64,000 nucleotides of DNA from the NCBI RefSeq assembly GCF_002813445.1, contig NZ_PHHD01000001.1, positions 5,394,001 to 5,458,000 on the forward strand, in the 5' to 3' direction. Below are positions 45,020-53,869 of this stretch, in pieces. Every line of letters begins with the position of its first letter. The stretch's first letter is position 1. The notes under the pieces were generated by a model. It saw nothing but the letters and a program-made list of their open reading frames with translations, did no database searches and was not told the DNA's origin. The translations under genes were made by a program, and so were the position numbers. This DNA is from Pseudomonas tolaasii NCPPB 2192 (GTDB taxonomy: Bacteria; Pseudomonadota; Gammaproteobacteria; Pseudomonadales; Pseudomonadaceae).

Positions 45020-45049
45020 CTGTGGGAGCAGGCTTGCCAGCTCCCACAG
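45020..45049. repeat. Short REP hairpin downstream of cobM
   Basis: CTGTGGGAGC and GCTCCCACAG form a perfect 10-bp inverted repeat around AGGCTTGCCA. This is a compact single REP of the same family as the larger ones. Confidence 0.75.
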
Positions 45050-45098
45050 TTGATCTGTTTTGTTAGATAAATCCTGTAAGACATTAATTTTAAAGCAT

Positions 45099-45129
45099 AA
45101 AAAACGGCGCTCACGGGGCGCCGTTTTTT
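45099..45129. terminator. Bidirectional intrinsic terminator between cobM and nfuA
   Basis: A CGGCGC/GCGCCG stem with a short loop is flanked by AAAAAA on the left and TTTTTT on the right. It ends transcripts from both sides. Confidence 0.9.
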
Positions 45130-45149
45130 GTTTGCAGTGAACACCTTAC

Positions 45150-45734
45150 TCAGTAGTAGGCGTTTTCTTTCTGCGTGTGGTCGGTCACGTCGCGTACGCC
45201 CTTGAGCTCCGGAATACGCTCGAGCAAGGTACGCTCGATGCCTTCGCGCAGGGTCACGTCCGCCTGGCCGCAGCCCTGGCAGCCGCCGCCGAATTTCAAC
45301 ACGGCGATGCCGTCATCCACCACGTCGATCAAGCTGACCTGGCCGCCATGACTGGCCAGACCCGGGTTGATCTCGGTTTGCAGATAGTAATTGATGCGCT
45401 CGTTGACCGGGCTGTCGGCGTTGACGTTCGGCACCTTGGCGTTTGGCGCCTTGATGGTCAACTGGCCGCCCATGCGGTCGGTGGCGTAGTCGACCACGGC
45501 GTCGTCGAGGAAGGCTTCGCTGAAGGCATCGATGTACGCGGTGAAGCTTTTCAGCCCCAGGGCGGTGTCTTCAGGCTTTTCTTCGCCGGGCTTGCAGTAG
45601 GCAATGCACGTCTCGGCATATTGGGTGCCGGGCTGGGTGATAAAGACGCGGATGCCGATACCCGGGGTGTTCTGCTTGGACAGCAGGTCAGCCAGGTAAT
45701 CGTGGGCGGCGTCGGTAATGGTTATGGCAGTCAT
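45150..45734 (-). CDS. nfuA: NfuA, Fe-S cluster biogenesis/carrier protein
   Basis: This is a 194-residue two-domain protein. The N-terminal half is a degenerate A-type (IscA-like) domain (TITDAAHDYLADLLSKQNTPGIGIRVF). The C-terminal half is the Nfu domain, with cluster-binding C152 and C155 in GGGCQGCGQADVTLREGIE. NfuA delivers 4Fe-4S clusters and protects Fe-S enzymes under oxidative stress or iron limitation. It is a single-gene unit before a bidirectional terminator. Confidence 0.95.
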   Translation of the reverse strand: MTAITITDAAHDYLADLLSKQNTPGIGIRVFITQPGTQYAETCIAYCKPGEEKPEDTALGLKSFTAYIDAFSEAFLDDAVVDYATDRMGGQLTIKAPNAKVPNVNADSPVNERINYYLQTEINPGLASHGGQVSLIDVVDDGIAVLKFGGGCQGCGQADVTLREGIERTLLERIPELKGVRDVTDHTQKENAYY

Positions 45735-45828
45735 GGAAACTCCTCACAGGCTTGCCGGCAGTTTACGCCAAAATATTACGCAGGTACAAAGTCCGAGTAA
45801 TTTTGTCGGAAAAGACTTTGCAGCCCCA

Positions 45829-48120
45829 TCAGAGGTTTTCATATCGGTTCATGTCCAGCACGCCCTCTTCCACGGGTGTGGTTTCGTGGATGTATTGCGA
45901 CAGGTCATGGAAATACTGCCAGAACAGCGGATGACTGCGGCGTACCCCCCAACGGTCGACAACCTTCTCGAAACGCTTGGCGTCCTTGGCGCTTTCCATC
46001 GCCGTGACGAACTCAGGCACTTCCTGAGCGGGAATATTGAACATGAAGTTCGGGTAGCTGCTCAGCACGCCCGGATAGATAGTGACCGTGTCCAGACCAG
46101 GCTGATAGCGATAAGCCTCGCCCAGCAAAAAGGCCACGTTGCTGTGCGCCCGGTTGCGCAACATGCTGTAGACCACGCGTTTTCCGCTGTTGGTTTCGAT
46201 GCGCAGCATGGTGGCTTCGGGCAACTGGTCAATCACCTTGAGCCCCGCCGCCGGGCGCGAGGTCAGGCGGCTCAATGCTTGCTCGGCCTCCTGCAACGCC
46301 GGGTCAATGCCGTCGCGCGAGCAATAGGCGCCGCTGCAGCGGTTGATCGGGTCCGGGCTGGCATTCAAGTCGCCGTAGCGGGTCAGCAACTGGTTGGCGA
46401 AGTCGCGTTTCGGGTCTTTTTCGTCCAGATGCAAGCCGGTTGGCTTGTCGTCATCAATCGCCTCGTAGTCCAGCCACAGCTTGAGTTTGCCGCTGTTCTG
46501 GTACCAGTCGTCCATAAAGCCGTCGCGGCTGTCGGCAGGCATCAGGCGCAGGAAGTTCTGTTCGGCGCCGTTACGGATCAGGTCGAAGTACAGCCGGGTC
46601 TGGGCTTGGTGCGATACGTTGCCGAACACGTCGAAGTTCACCGCCAACTGATAATAGGTGCGCTCCAGCAGCGGGTAGTCGAACAGCCACATCGTTTGCG
46701 GCACTTCACCAATCAGGCCTTTGGTCACCGAGGCGCTGTCGAAGTGGCGGAAGATGCTCAGCAAGGCATTGTCATTGCCGGCCCACAGGGTCGACCAGCT
46801 CGGTGGCGGCAAATCCGCATAGTTGTCACGGCGCAAGGCTTCGTATTGGTTGCGTTTGTCGCGGTAGGCCAGCCACAGGCTCAGCACGCTGCCCACGTCA
46901 TCGTTTTGCCCCGGCATCGCCAGCAGCGGCGTGGCCTGGCCACGGTAACGCGCGTCGGTGATGTACAGGTCGTGGTCCGGGTCCTGGAACAGCGTCCAGA
47001 AGTTGTCGCGGATGACGTCCGTGGCAATCTGCCCCCGGCACACCGGCCCGCGAATAAAGGTGCGTACAAAGTATTCGGCGTTATCCAGCATGAACTGGTA
47101 GCGCGCCTTGGCCGGAATGGCTTCGAAGGTGGCGAACGGGTTGGCGCGGCTGCCCGGCCCATAGCCAGGCAAGGCGTTGACCTGCCAGTTACCGGCGTAG
47201 AACAGCTCTTTCACGCGCGCCATTTTCGCCGCGCTGAACGGATAGGTGATGTGGGTTTTGTGCACGATCACGCCCTGCACCGGCCACAGGCGGTAGTACA
47301 CCTGGGTGCCCGGGTCGTCATTGGGGCGACGGGTGGCGATCAAGTCAATCGGCTTGCCGCTGGGCGTGCGGGAGCGCACCCACTGGAAGTAATGCCCCGG
47401 CTCGCCGTTCTCGAAATAGATGTGAGCCAGGAACAGGTGCTCGAACAACCAGCGCGCCACCAGGCTTTCCCGGGCGCCAGGCTGATTGAACAGGTTTTCC
47501 CATTGCTGCACCTGCAGGGCTTCTTTGGCGCTCGGCGCCAGGCCCTGCTCATCGATAGGCGCACCGGACGCCAGCCAGCGCTGCAACGTCTGGTATTGCT
47601 GGTCGGTCAGGCCGGTGACCGCCAGCGGCATGCCTTCCTTGGGATGACTGCCTGCGTAGGCATTGAACTCGCCCGGCGTCGCGCACATGTTTTCGCGGTT
47701 CAGACCCAGCACGATGTCGTCGGGCAGCTTGGCGTTGGGCTGCAGCGGCGCGTTGTGACCCAGCTCCAGCATGCGCGCCATCAACGCAGCCTGGCTGCCC
47801 TGGGCGTCCAACACTGAATAGAAGCCCTTCTGCTGCCACGCCTGTTTGCCGAAGGCGTCATAGAACAGCCGCGTAGTCGGCGTGGCCTGGCTGCGCTCGC
47901 CGTCATACACCGGCACTTTGCTCGCGCCACGGGCCGCGCCCTCGGCACTGCCCAGGTTCAACTGGCAGGCGGAGTCGTAGCAGGCATGGCAGGCCACACA
48001 CTTCTCGGTAAAAATCGGCTGGATGTCGCGGGTATAGGAAAGCGCGGGAGCCGGGCTTTGCGCCTGAGTGCTACTGGCGATCAGCAACAACACCGCGCTG
48101 ACGATAAGACGAAATGACAT
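45829..48120 (-). CDS. cti: Fatty acid cis/trans isomerase (periplasmic, c-type haem)
   Basis: This is a 763-residue protein with a signal peptide (LLLIASSTQA-QS) and a single c-type haem motif CVACH at residues 41-45, close to the mature N-terminus. The rest matches Cti of Pseudomonas, which turns cis unsaturated membrane fatty acids into trans forms to harden the membrane under solvent, heat or metal stress. It is divergent from metH, its usual Pseudomonas neighbour. It ends 95 bases from the nfuA start on the same strand. Confidence 0.95.
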   Translation of the reverse strand: MSFRLIVSAVLLLIASSTQAQSPAPALSYTRDIQPIFTEKCVACHACYDSACQLNLGSAEGAARGASKVPVYDGERSQATPTTRLFYDAFGKQAWQQKGFYSVLDAQGSQAALMARMLELGHNAPLQPNAKLPDDIVLGLNRENMCATPGEFNAYAGSHPKEGMPLAVTGLTDQQYQTLQRWLASGAPIDEQGLAPSAKEALQVQQWENLFNQPGARESLVARWLFEHLFLAHIYFENGEPGHYFQWVRSRTPSGKPIDLIATRRPNDDPGTQVYYRLWPVQGVIVHKTHITYPFSAAKMARVKELFYAGNWQVNALPGYGPGSRANPFATFEAIPAKARYQFMLDNAEYFVRTFIRGPVCRGQIATDVIRDNFWTLFQDPDHDLYITDARYRGQATPLLAMPGQNDDVGSVLSLWLAYRDKRNQYEALRRDNYADLPPPSWSTLWAGNDNALLSIFRHFDSASVTKGLIGEVPQTMWLFDYPLLERTYYQLAVNFDVFGNVSHQAQTRLYFDLIRNGAEQNFLRLMPADSRDGFMDDWYQNSGKLKLWLDYEAIDDDKPTGLHLDEKDPKRDFANQLLTRYGDLNASPDPINRCSGAYCSRDGIDPALQEAEQALSRLTSRPAAGLKVIDQLPEATMLRIETNSGKRVVYSMLRNRAHSNVAFLLGEAYRYQPGLDTVTIYPGVLSSYPNFMFNIPAQEVPEFVTAMESAKDAKRFEKVVDRWGVRRSHPLFWQYFHDLSQYIHETTPVEEGVLDMNRYENL

Positions 48121-48286
48121 GTACCCGGTCCCGATTCAATGCGTGCGCTGAAAAATTGCCGGTGATTCTACCGGGCCAAGGCCTGCAGCAACATGAACGA
48201 TATTCATGCAAAATCTGCACATACTCTAAATCGGCACAGGTTTGCTATGATTGCCGCCCTCCGAAATGCCTGACCAGAGTAGTCCC

Positions 48287-51200
48287 ATGTCCGATCGTAG
48301 CGTTCGTCTGCAAGCCCTCCATCAAGCCCTTAAGGAACGCATTCTGATCCTCGACGGCGGTATGGGCACGATGATCCAGAGCTACAAGCTTGAGGAACAC
48401 GACTACCGTGGCAAACGCTTCGCCGACTGGCCGAGTGACGTCAAAGGCAACAATGACCTGTTGGTGATCACCCGCCCCGACGTGATCGGCGGCATCGAAA
48501 AAGCCTACCTGGATGCCGGCGCCGACATCCTGGAAACCAACACCTTCAACGCCACGCGCATTTCCATGGCCGACTACGGTATGGAAGAGCTGGCCTTTGA
48601 GCTAAACGTAGAAGGCGCACGCCTGGCGCGCAAGATCGCCGACGCCAAGACCGCAGAAAACCCGGCCAAACCGCGTTTCGTCGCGGGCGTGCTCGGCCCT
48701 ACCAGCCGCACCTGCTCGTTGTCTCCGGACGTGAACAACCCCGGCTACCGCAACGTGACCTTTGATGAACTGGTGGAAAACTACACCGAGGCCACCAAAG
48801 GCCTGATCGAAGGCGGCGCCGACCTGATCCTGATCGAGACCATTTTCGACACCCTCAACGCCAAGGCCGCCATTTTCGCCGTGCAAGGCGTGTTCGAAGA
48901 ACTGAACATCGAGCTGCCGATCATGATCAGCGGCACCATCACCGACGCCTCCGGTCGTACCCTGTCGGGCCAGACCACCGAAGCGTTCTGGAACTCGGTG
49001 GCCCACGCCAAGCCGATTTCCGTGGGCCTGAACTGCGCCCTCGGCGCCAGCGAACTGCGCCCGTACCTGGAAGAATTGTCGAACAAGGCCAACACCCACG
49101 TTTCCGCGCACCCGAACGCCGGCCTGCCCAACGAATTCGGCGAATACGACGAGTTGCCGTCGCAAACCGCCAAGGTCATTGAAGAGTTCGCCCAAAGCGG
49201 CTTCCTCAATATCGTCGGCGGTTGCTGCGGCACCACGCCGGGCCACATCGAAGCCATCGCCAAGGCCGTGGCCGGCTATGCGCCGCGCGTGATCCCCGAC
49301 ATTCCCAAAGCCTGCCGCCTGTCGGGCCTGGAGCCGTTCACCATTGATCGCAGTTCGTTGTTCGTCAACGTCGGCGAGCGCACCAACATCACCGGCTCGG
49401 CCAAGTTCGCCCGCCTGATCCGTGAAGACAACTACACCGAAGCCCTTGAAGTCGCCCTGCAGCAGGTGGAAGCCGGCGCCCAGGTGATCGACATCAACAT
49501 GGACGAGGGCATGCTGGATTCGAAGAAGGCCATGGTGACCTTCCTCAATCTGATTGCCGGTGAGCCGGATATCTCCCGCGTACCGATCATGATCGACTCC
49601 TCCAAATGGGACGTGATCGAAGCCGGCCTCAAGTGCATCCAGGGCAAGGGCATCGTCAACTCCATCAGCATGAAGGAAGGCGTGGAGCAATTCATTCACC
49701 ACGCCAAGCTGTGCAAGCGCTATGGCGCCGCCGTGGTGGTGATGGCGTTCGACGAAGCCGGCCAGGCCGACACCGAAGCGCGCAAGAAAGAGATCTGCAA
49801 ACGCTCCTACGACATTCTGGTGAATGAAGTCGGTTTCCCGCCGGAAGACATCATCTTCGACCCGAATATCTTCGCGGTCGCCACCGGTATTGAAGAACAC
49901 AACAACTACGCCGTCGACTTCATCAACGCCTGTGCCTACATCCGTGACGAGCTGCCCTACGCACTGAGTTCCGGTGGTGTGTCCAACGTGTCGTTCTCGT
50001 TCCGTGGCAACAACCCGGTGCGCGAGGCGATCCACTCGGTGTTCCTGCTGTATGCGATCCGCAACGGCCTGACCATGGGTATCGTCAACGCCGGCCAGTT
50101 GGAGATCTACGACCAGATCCCGGCCGAGCTGCGTGACGCCGTGGAAGACGTGGTGCTCAACCGCACGCCGGAAGGCACCGACGCCCTGCTCGCCATCGCC
50201 GACAAGTACAAGGGCGACGGCAGCGTCAAGGAAGCCGAGACCGAGGAATGGCGGGGCTGGGACGTGAACAAGCGCCTGGAGCACGCGCTGGTCAAGGGCA
50301 TCACCACCCACATTGTGGAAGACACCGAAGAATCGCGGCTGTCGTTCGCGCGCCCGATCGAAGTGATCGAAGGCCCGCTGATGTCCGGCATGAACATCGT
50401 CGGCGACCTGTTTGGTGCGGGCAAAATGTTCTTGCCACAGGTAGTGAAATCCGCCCGTGTAATGAAACAGGCCGTGGCTCACCTGATTCCGTTCATCGAG
50501 CTGGAAAAAGGCGACAAGCCGGAAGCCAAGGGCAAGATCCTGATGGCCACGGTAAAAGGCGACGTGCATGACATCGGCAAGAACATTGTCGGCGTGGTGC
50601 TGGGTTGCAACGGCTATGACATCGTCGATTTGGGCGTGATGGTGCCGACGGAGAAGATCCTGCAGGTGGCCAGGGAGCAGAAGTGCGACATTATCGGGCT
50701 GTCCGGCCTGATTACGCCGTCCCTGGACGAAATGGTGCACGTGGCCCGCGAGATGCAGCGCCAGGACTTCCACCTGCCATTGATGATCGGCGGCGCGACG
50801 ACTTCCAAGGCACACACGGCGGTGAAGATCGAGCCCAAGTACAGCAACGATGCGGTGGTGTACGTCACCGACGCCTCCCGCGCGGTGGGCGTGGCCACAC
50901 AGTTGCTGTCCAAGGAACTGAAAGCCGGCTTCGTCGAACGTACCCGTGAAGAATACGTGGAAGTGCGCGAGCGCACCTCCAACCGCAGCGCCCGCACCGA
51001 GCGCCTGAGCTACGCGGCGGCGATCGCCAAGAAGCCGCAGTTCGACTGGAGCAGCTACACCCCAGTGGTGCCGACTTTTACCGGTGCCAGGGTGCTGGAC
51101 AATATCGACCTCAAGGTGCTGGCCGAGTACATCGACTGGACGCCGTTCTTCATTTCCTGGGATCTTGCCGGTAAATTCCCGCGCATTCTCGACGACGAAG

Positions 51201-51997
51201 TGGTCGGTGAAGCCGCCCGCGCGCTGTATGCCGACGCCCAGGAGATGCTCGCCAAGCTAATCGATGAAAAACTCATCAGCGCCCGTGCGGTGTTCGGCTT
51301 CTGGCCGGCCAACCAGGTGCAGGACGATGACCTGGAAGTCTACGGCGACGACGGCAAGCCCCTGGCGACCTTGCATCACCTGCGCCAGCAGATCATCAAG
51401 ACCGACGGCAAGCCGAACTTCTCCCTGGCCGACTTCGTGGCGCCCAGGGACAGCGGCGTGACCGACTACGTGGGTGGCTTCATCACCACCGCCGGCATCG
51501 GCGCCGAAGAAGTGGCCAAGGCGTATCAGGACGCGGGCGACGACTACAACTCGATCATGGTCAAGGCCCTCGCCGACCGCCTGGCCGAAGCTTGCGCCGA
51601 ATGGCTGCACCAGCAAGTGCGTAAAGACTATTGGGGGTATGCCAAAGATGAAGACCTGGACAACGAGGCCTTGATCAAGGAGCAGTACAGCGGTATCCGC
51701 CCTGCTCCCGGCTACCCGGCGTGCCCGGATCACACCGAGAAAGGCACCTTGTTCCAACTGCTGGATCCCGAAGCGCAGGAAATGCACGCCGGGCGCAGCG
51801 GTGTATTCCTCACCGAGCACTACGCCATGTTCCCGGCGGCGGCCGTCAGCGGCTGGTACTTCGCCCACCCGCAGGCGCAGTACTTCGCCGTCGGCAAGAT
51901 CGACAAGGACCAGGTGACCAGCTACACCACGCGCAAAGGCCAGGATCTGACTGTGACCGAGCGCTGGCTGGCGCCGAACCTGGGTTACGACAACTGA
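48287..51997 (+). CDS. metH: Cobalamin-dependent methionine synthase
   Basis: This is a 1236-residue enzyme (start at ATG 48287, MSDRSVRLQALH). All four modules are visible in order: the homocysteine domain (LDGGMGTMIQ and the zinc-site GGCCGTTPGHI); the folate-binding domain (VNVGERTNITGSAKF, INMDEGMLDS); the B12 domain with the cobalt-ligating His in GDVHDIGKNIVGVVL; and the C-terminal SAM reactivation domain (RPAPGYPACPDHTEK). It makes methionine from homocysteine and methyl-tetrahydrofolate. It is a consumer of the B12 whose synthesis genes lie about 4 kb away. Confidence 0.97.
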   Translation: MSDRSVRLQALHQALKERILILDGGMGTMIQSYKLEEHDYRGKRFADWPSDVKGNNDLLVITRPDVIGGIEKAYLDAGADILETNTFNATRISMADYGMEELAFELNVEGARLARKIADAKTAENPAKPRFVAGVLGPTSRTCSLSPDVNNPGYRNVTFDELVENYTEATKGLIEGGADLILIETIFDTLNAKAAIFAVQGVFEELNIELPIMISGTITDASGRTLSGQTTEAFWNSVAHAKPISVGLNCALGASELRPYLEELSNKANTHVSAHPNAGLPNEFGEYDELPSQTAKVIEEFAQSGFLNIVGGCCGTTPGHIEAIAKAVAGYAPRVIPDIPKACRLSGLEPFTIDRSSLFVNVGERTNITGSAKFARLIREDNYTEALEVALQQVEAGAQVIDINMDEGMLDSKKAMVTFLNLIAGEPDISRVPIMIDSSKWDVIEAGLKCIQGKGIVNSISMKEGVEQFIHHAKLCKRYGAAVVVMAFDEAGQADTEARKKEICKRSYDILVNEVGFPPEDIIFDPNIFAVATGIEEHNNYAVDFINACAYIRDELPYALSSGGVSNVSFSFRGNNPVREAIHSVFLLYAIRNGLTMGIVNAGQLEIYDQIPAELRDAVEDVVLNRTPEGTDALLAIADKYKGDGSVKEAETEEWRGWDVNKRLEHALVKGITTHIVEDTEESRLSFARPIEVIEGPLMSGMNIVGDLFGAGKMFLPQVVKSARVMKQAVAHLIPFIELEKGDKPEAKGKILMATVKGDVHDIGKNIVGVVLGCNGYDIVDLGVMVPTEKILQVAREQKCDIIGLSGLITPSLDEMVHVAREMQRQDFHLPLMIGGATTSKAHTAVKIEPKYSNDAVVYVTDASRAVGVATQLLSKELKAGFVERTREEYVEVRERTSNRSARTERLSYAAAIAKKPQFDWSSYTPVVPTFTGARVLDNIDLKVLAEYIDWTPFFISWDLAGKFPRILDDEVVGEAARALYADAQEMLAKLIDEKLISARAVFGFWPANQVQDDDLEVYGDDGKPLATLHHLRQQIIKTDGKPNFSLADFVAPRDSGVTDYVGGFITTAGIGAEEVAKAYQDAGDDYNSIMVKALADRLAEACAEWLHQQVRKDYWGYAKDEDLDNEALIKEQYSGIRPAPGYPACPDHTEKGTLFQLLDPEAQEMHAGRSGVFLTEHYAMFPAAAVSGWYFAHPQAQYFAVGKIDKDQVTSYTTRKGQDLTVTERWLAPNLGYDN

Positions 51998-52020
51998 TCT
52001 ACCGCAACGCCGATCAAAAT

Positions 52021-52105
52021 GTGGGAGCTGGCTTGCCTGCGATGCAGACACCTCGGTACTTCAGGCAAACCGAGTTGATGCCATCGCAGGCAAGCCAGCT
52101 CCCAC
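52021..52105. repeat. REPIN-like pair of inverted REPs after metH
   Basis: GTGGGAGCTGGCTTGCCTGC at the left and its exact reverse complement ending CTCCCAC at the right enclose a central spacer of about 40 bases with an imperfect hairpin. Confidence 0.85.
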
Positions 52106-52163
52106 ATTGGTTTCGTGCTGTTTGGACTATGCTTTCCCCCAGGCACATTGTTCTGAGGGATGT

Positions 52164-52382
52164 ATGGACGATCCGACCGACCACAAGCCTCCTACCTTCT
52201 GGCAGATGCTGCACAGCGTCATGGCCGCCGCCTTTGGCGTGCAGAGCGGCAAGAACCGTGCGCGCGACTTCACCCACGGCAAACCCAGCCACTTTGTGAT
52301 CCTGGGCATCCTGTTTACGGTGGTGTTTGCCTTGACGCTGTTCGGCATCGTCAAGCTGGTGCTGTTGATGGCGGGCGTTTAG
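52164..52382 (+). CDS. DUF2970 small membrane protein
   Basis: This is a 72-residue protein with GAGGGA before ATG 52164. A soluble N-terminal half (TFWQMLHSVMAAAFGVQSGKNRARDFTHGKPSHF) leads to one C-terminal membrane helix (VILGILFTVVFALTLFGIVKLVLLM), the DUF2970 pattern. Function is unknown. Its stop overlaps that of the convergent periplasmic binding protein gene by 4 bases. Confidence 0.82.
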   Translation: MDDPTDHKPPTFWQMLHSVMAAAFGVQSGKNRARDFTHGKPSHFVILGILFTVVFALTLFGIVKLVLLMAGV

Positions 52383-53446
52383 CGCAGCAGCCATTGCAGA
52401 CTGAACGGGTAGCGATAGGACGCAGGCTTGCCCACGGCAGACATCCCTCGAAAATCCACCGACGGCGCAGGCCCCAGCAAGCGTTGCGCCTGTGTCGCGT
52501 CGATCAGTTGAAACAGCGACGCCTGGCGGTCTCTGCCGCCGTACGTGGCCATGTCCACGCCCCTGGCGTCGTCATTGATCAGCACCATCGCCCAGCCGCC
52601 CAAGGTGAAATGCCCCGCAACGAGGGTCGTCAACCGCCCCTCCAAGCGCGCGTTCAAGGCGGCTGGCGAGCTGTTCGCCGCGCTGAACAACACATCCTTG
52701 CCCGGCACACGCCCACTGTCTTGCAGCGCCTGCATGGCACCCAGCGCCATCTCGTCATTGGCCGACCATACCAGCGCCGTCTGCGGGTAACGCTTGAACA
52801 GCTGCGTGGCCTGCTCAAAGGCACGCTGGCGGCTCCATTCGCCGTACACGAGCTGGCGCAGGCGCACTTGCGGGTGCTCCGCCAGGGCGCGATGCAGGCC
52901 CTGCTCGCGCAGTTGTGAGACGGGGGTATTTTTGGCGCCGGAGAACGCCAGCAAGTCGATGGTCGCGCCCGGCGCAACCGGGCCGTGCTGGCGCAGCAGG
53001 TCAGAGAGCATCAGGTAGCCGGCCTGTTCGTCGTCGGCGATCAGGCTGCCGATCCAGTTGGTATCCCGGTGGGCATCGAGCAATTGCACCTGGTCGGCCG
53101 TCAGGCTGTTATTGACCATCAGCAGCTTGACCCCGCTACCCCGCGCCATGCGCAGGATTTGCGGTGCCACATACTCCTCGTTCACCAACACCAGGTAATC
53201 GGGCCGTTGGCTGCCTTGCAACACTTCGCGGGCTTGGGCCACCGTGTTGTGGCCGTCACGCTCGGAATAGCGCACACGCAAATCCAGGCCGAGGTCCTTG
53301 GCCGCGGCCTGCATGAATTGCGTGTAGCTGACCCAGAAGGTTTCAGTCGACATGCCAGGGTTGAGAAACACCACCGACGCCGCGTGAGCCATGGCCCCGT
53401 ACGTCGATCCCAGCAACCACACACACGTAAGCAGAACCTTCAACAT
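52379..53446 (-). CDS. Orphan periplasmic sugar-type substrate-binding protein
   Basis: This is a 355-residue secreted protein with a signal peptide ending around AHA-ASV. Its two-lobed type I periplasmic binding fold (VVFLNPGMSTETFWVSYTQFMQAAAKDLGLDL, LLAFSGAKNTPVSQLREQGL, LVWSANDEMALGAMQAL) resembles ribose/autoinducer-2 binding proteins. No ABC permease, ATPase or sensor gene is adjacent, so it may serve a distant transporter or a signalling protein. The ligand is not evident. Confidence 0.85.
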   Translation of the reverse strand: MLKVLLTCVWLLGSTYGAMAHAASVVFLNPGMSTETFWVSYTQFMQAAAKDLGLDLRVRYSERDGHNTVAQAREVLQGSQRPDYLVLVNEEYVAPQILRMARGSGVKLLMVNNSLTADQVQLLDAHRDTNWIGSLIADDEQAGYLMLSDLLRQHGPVAPGATIDLLAFSGAKNTPVSQLREQGLHRALAEHPQVRLRQLVYGEWSRQRAFEQATQLFKRYPQTALVWSANDEMALGAMQALQDSGRVPGKDVLFSAANSSPAALNARLEGRLTTLVAGHFTLGGWAMVLINDDARGVDMATYGGRDRQASLFQLIDATQAQRLLGPAPSVDFRGMSAVGKPASYRYPFSLQWLLR

Positions 53447-53522
53447 AGTTGTTCAAGCCCTGAAGATTGAGCGCCATGATAATGGCAATGCGACACTCAA
53501 TGAAGGCTCAATCAACGCTCTT

Positions 53523-53636
53523 TTACTGGTGGCTGACCCAGAACACCGCGGTTCCCACCACCAGAATGATCAGGAACAAAATCGCCCAGGCATCAACGGT
53601 GCTGTCGGGTTTACGCGCCTTTACAGGATTGCTCAT
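53523..53636 (-). CDS. 37-residue single-pass membrane protein
   Basis: This very short gene begins at ATG 53636 with AGAGG before it. A polar head (MSNPVKARKPDSTVD) is followed by one membrane helix (AWAILFLIILVVGTAVFWVS) and HQ. Similar tiny proteins are widespread in Pseudomonas, with no known job. A Fur-like palindrome lies about 90 bases upstream, shared with cysI on the other side. Longer upstream extension of the frame has no ribosome site. Confidence 0.65.
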   Translation of the reverse strand: MSNPVKARKPDSTVDAWAILFLIILVVGTAVFWVSHQ

Positions 53637-53728
53637 CGCATCGCCTCTTGTCGGTTTTATAGGTGATTGCACTAAGACTCGACGACAGTAAAGACCACAC
53701 TTGCCCCCATGACAAATGTGGGCATTGC

Positions 53729-53744
53729 GAGAATCAGTCTCATT
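53729..53744. promoter_or_regulatory. Fur-like palindrome between the 37-residue protein and cysI
   Basis: The bottom strand AATGAGACTGATTCTC resembles the common Pseudomonas Fur form ATGAGAATNATTCTCAT, with one half-site changed. It sits upstream of both divergent genes. Low certainty. Confidence 0.35.
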
Positions 53745-53869
53745 AGTCATTTTGGTTATTTACATATACTCAAACATCACTTTTGCGCATAAACGCAAAC
53801 TGGTATCGTGCGCCGGCTCCGTTGGGAGTGCGCGGCCGTGCGCGCAGATTTGCCGAGAACAGGACCTAT

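Noticed and set aside
48602..50815. 737-codon open frame on the minus strand
   Set aside because: Antisense to metH. No ribosome site or domain; typical shadow of a GC-rich gene.
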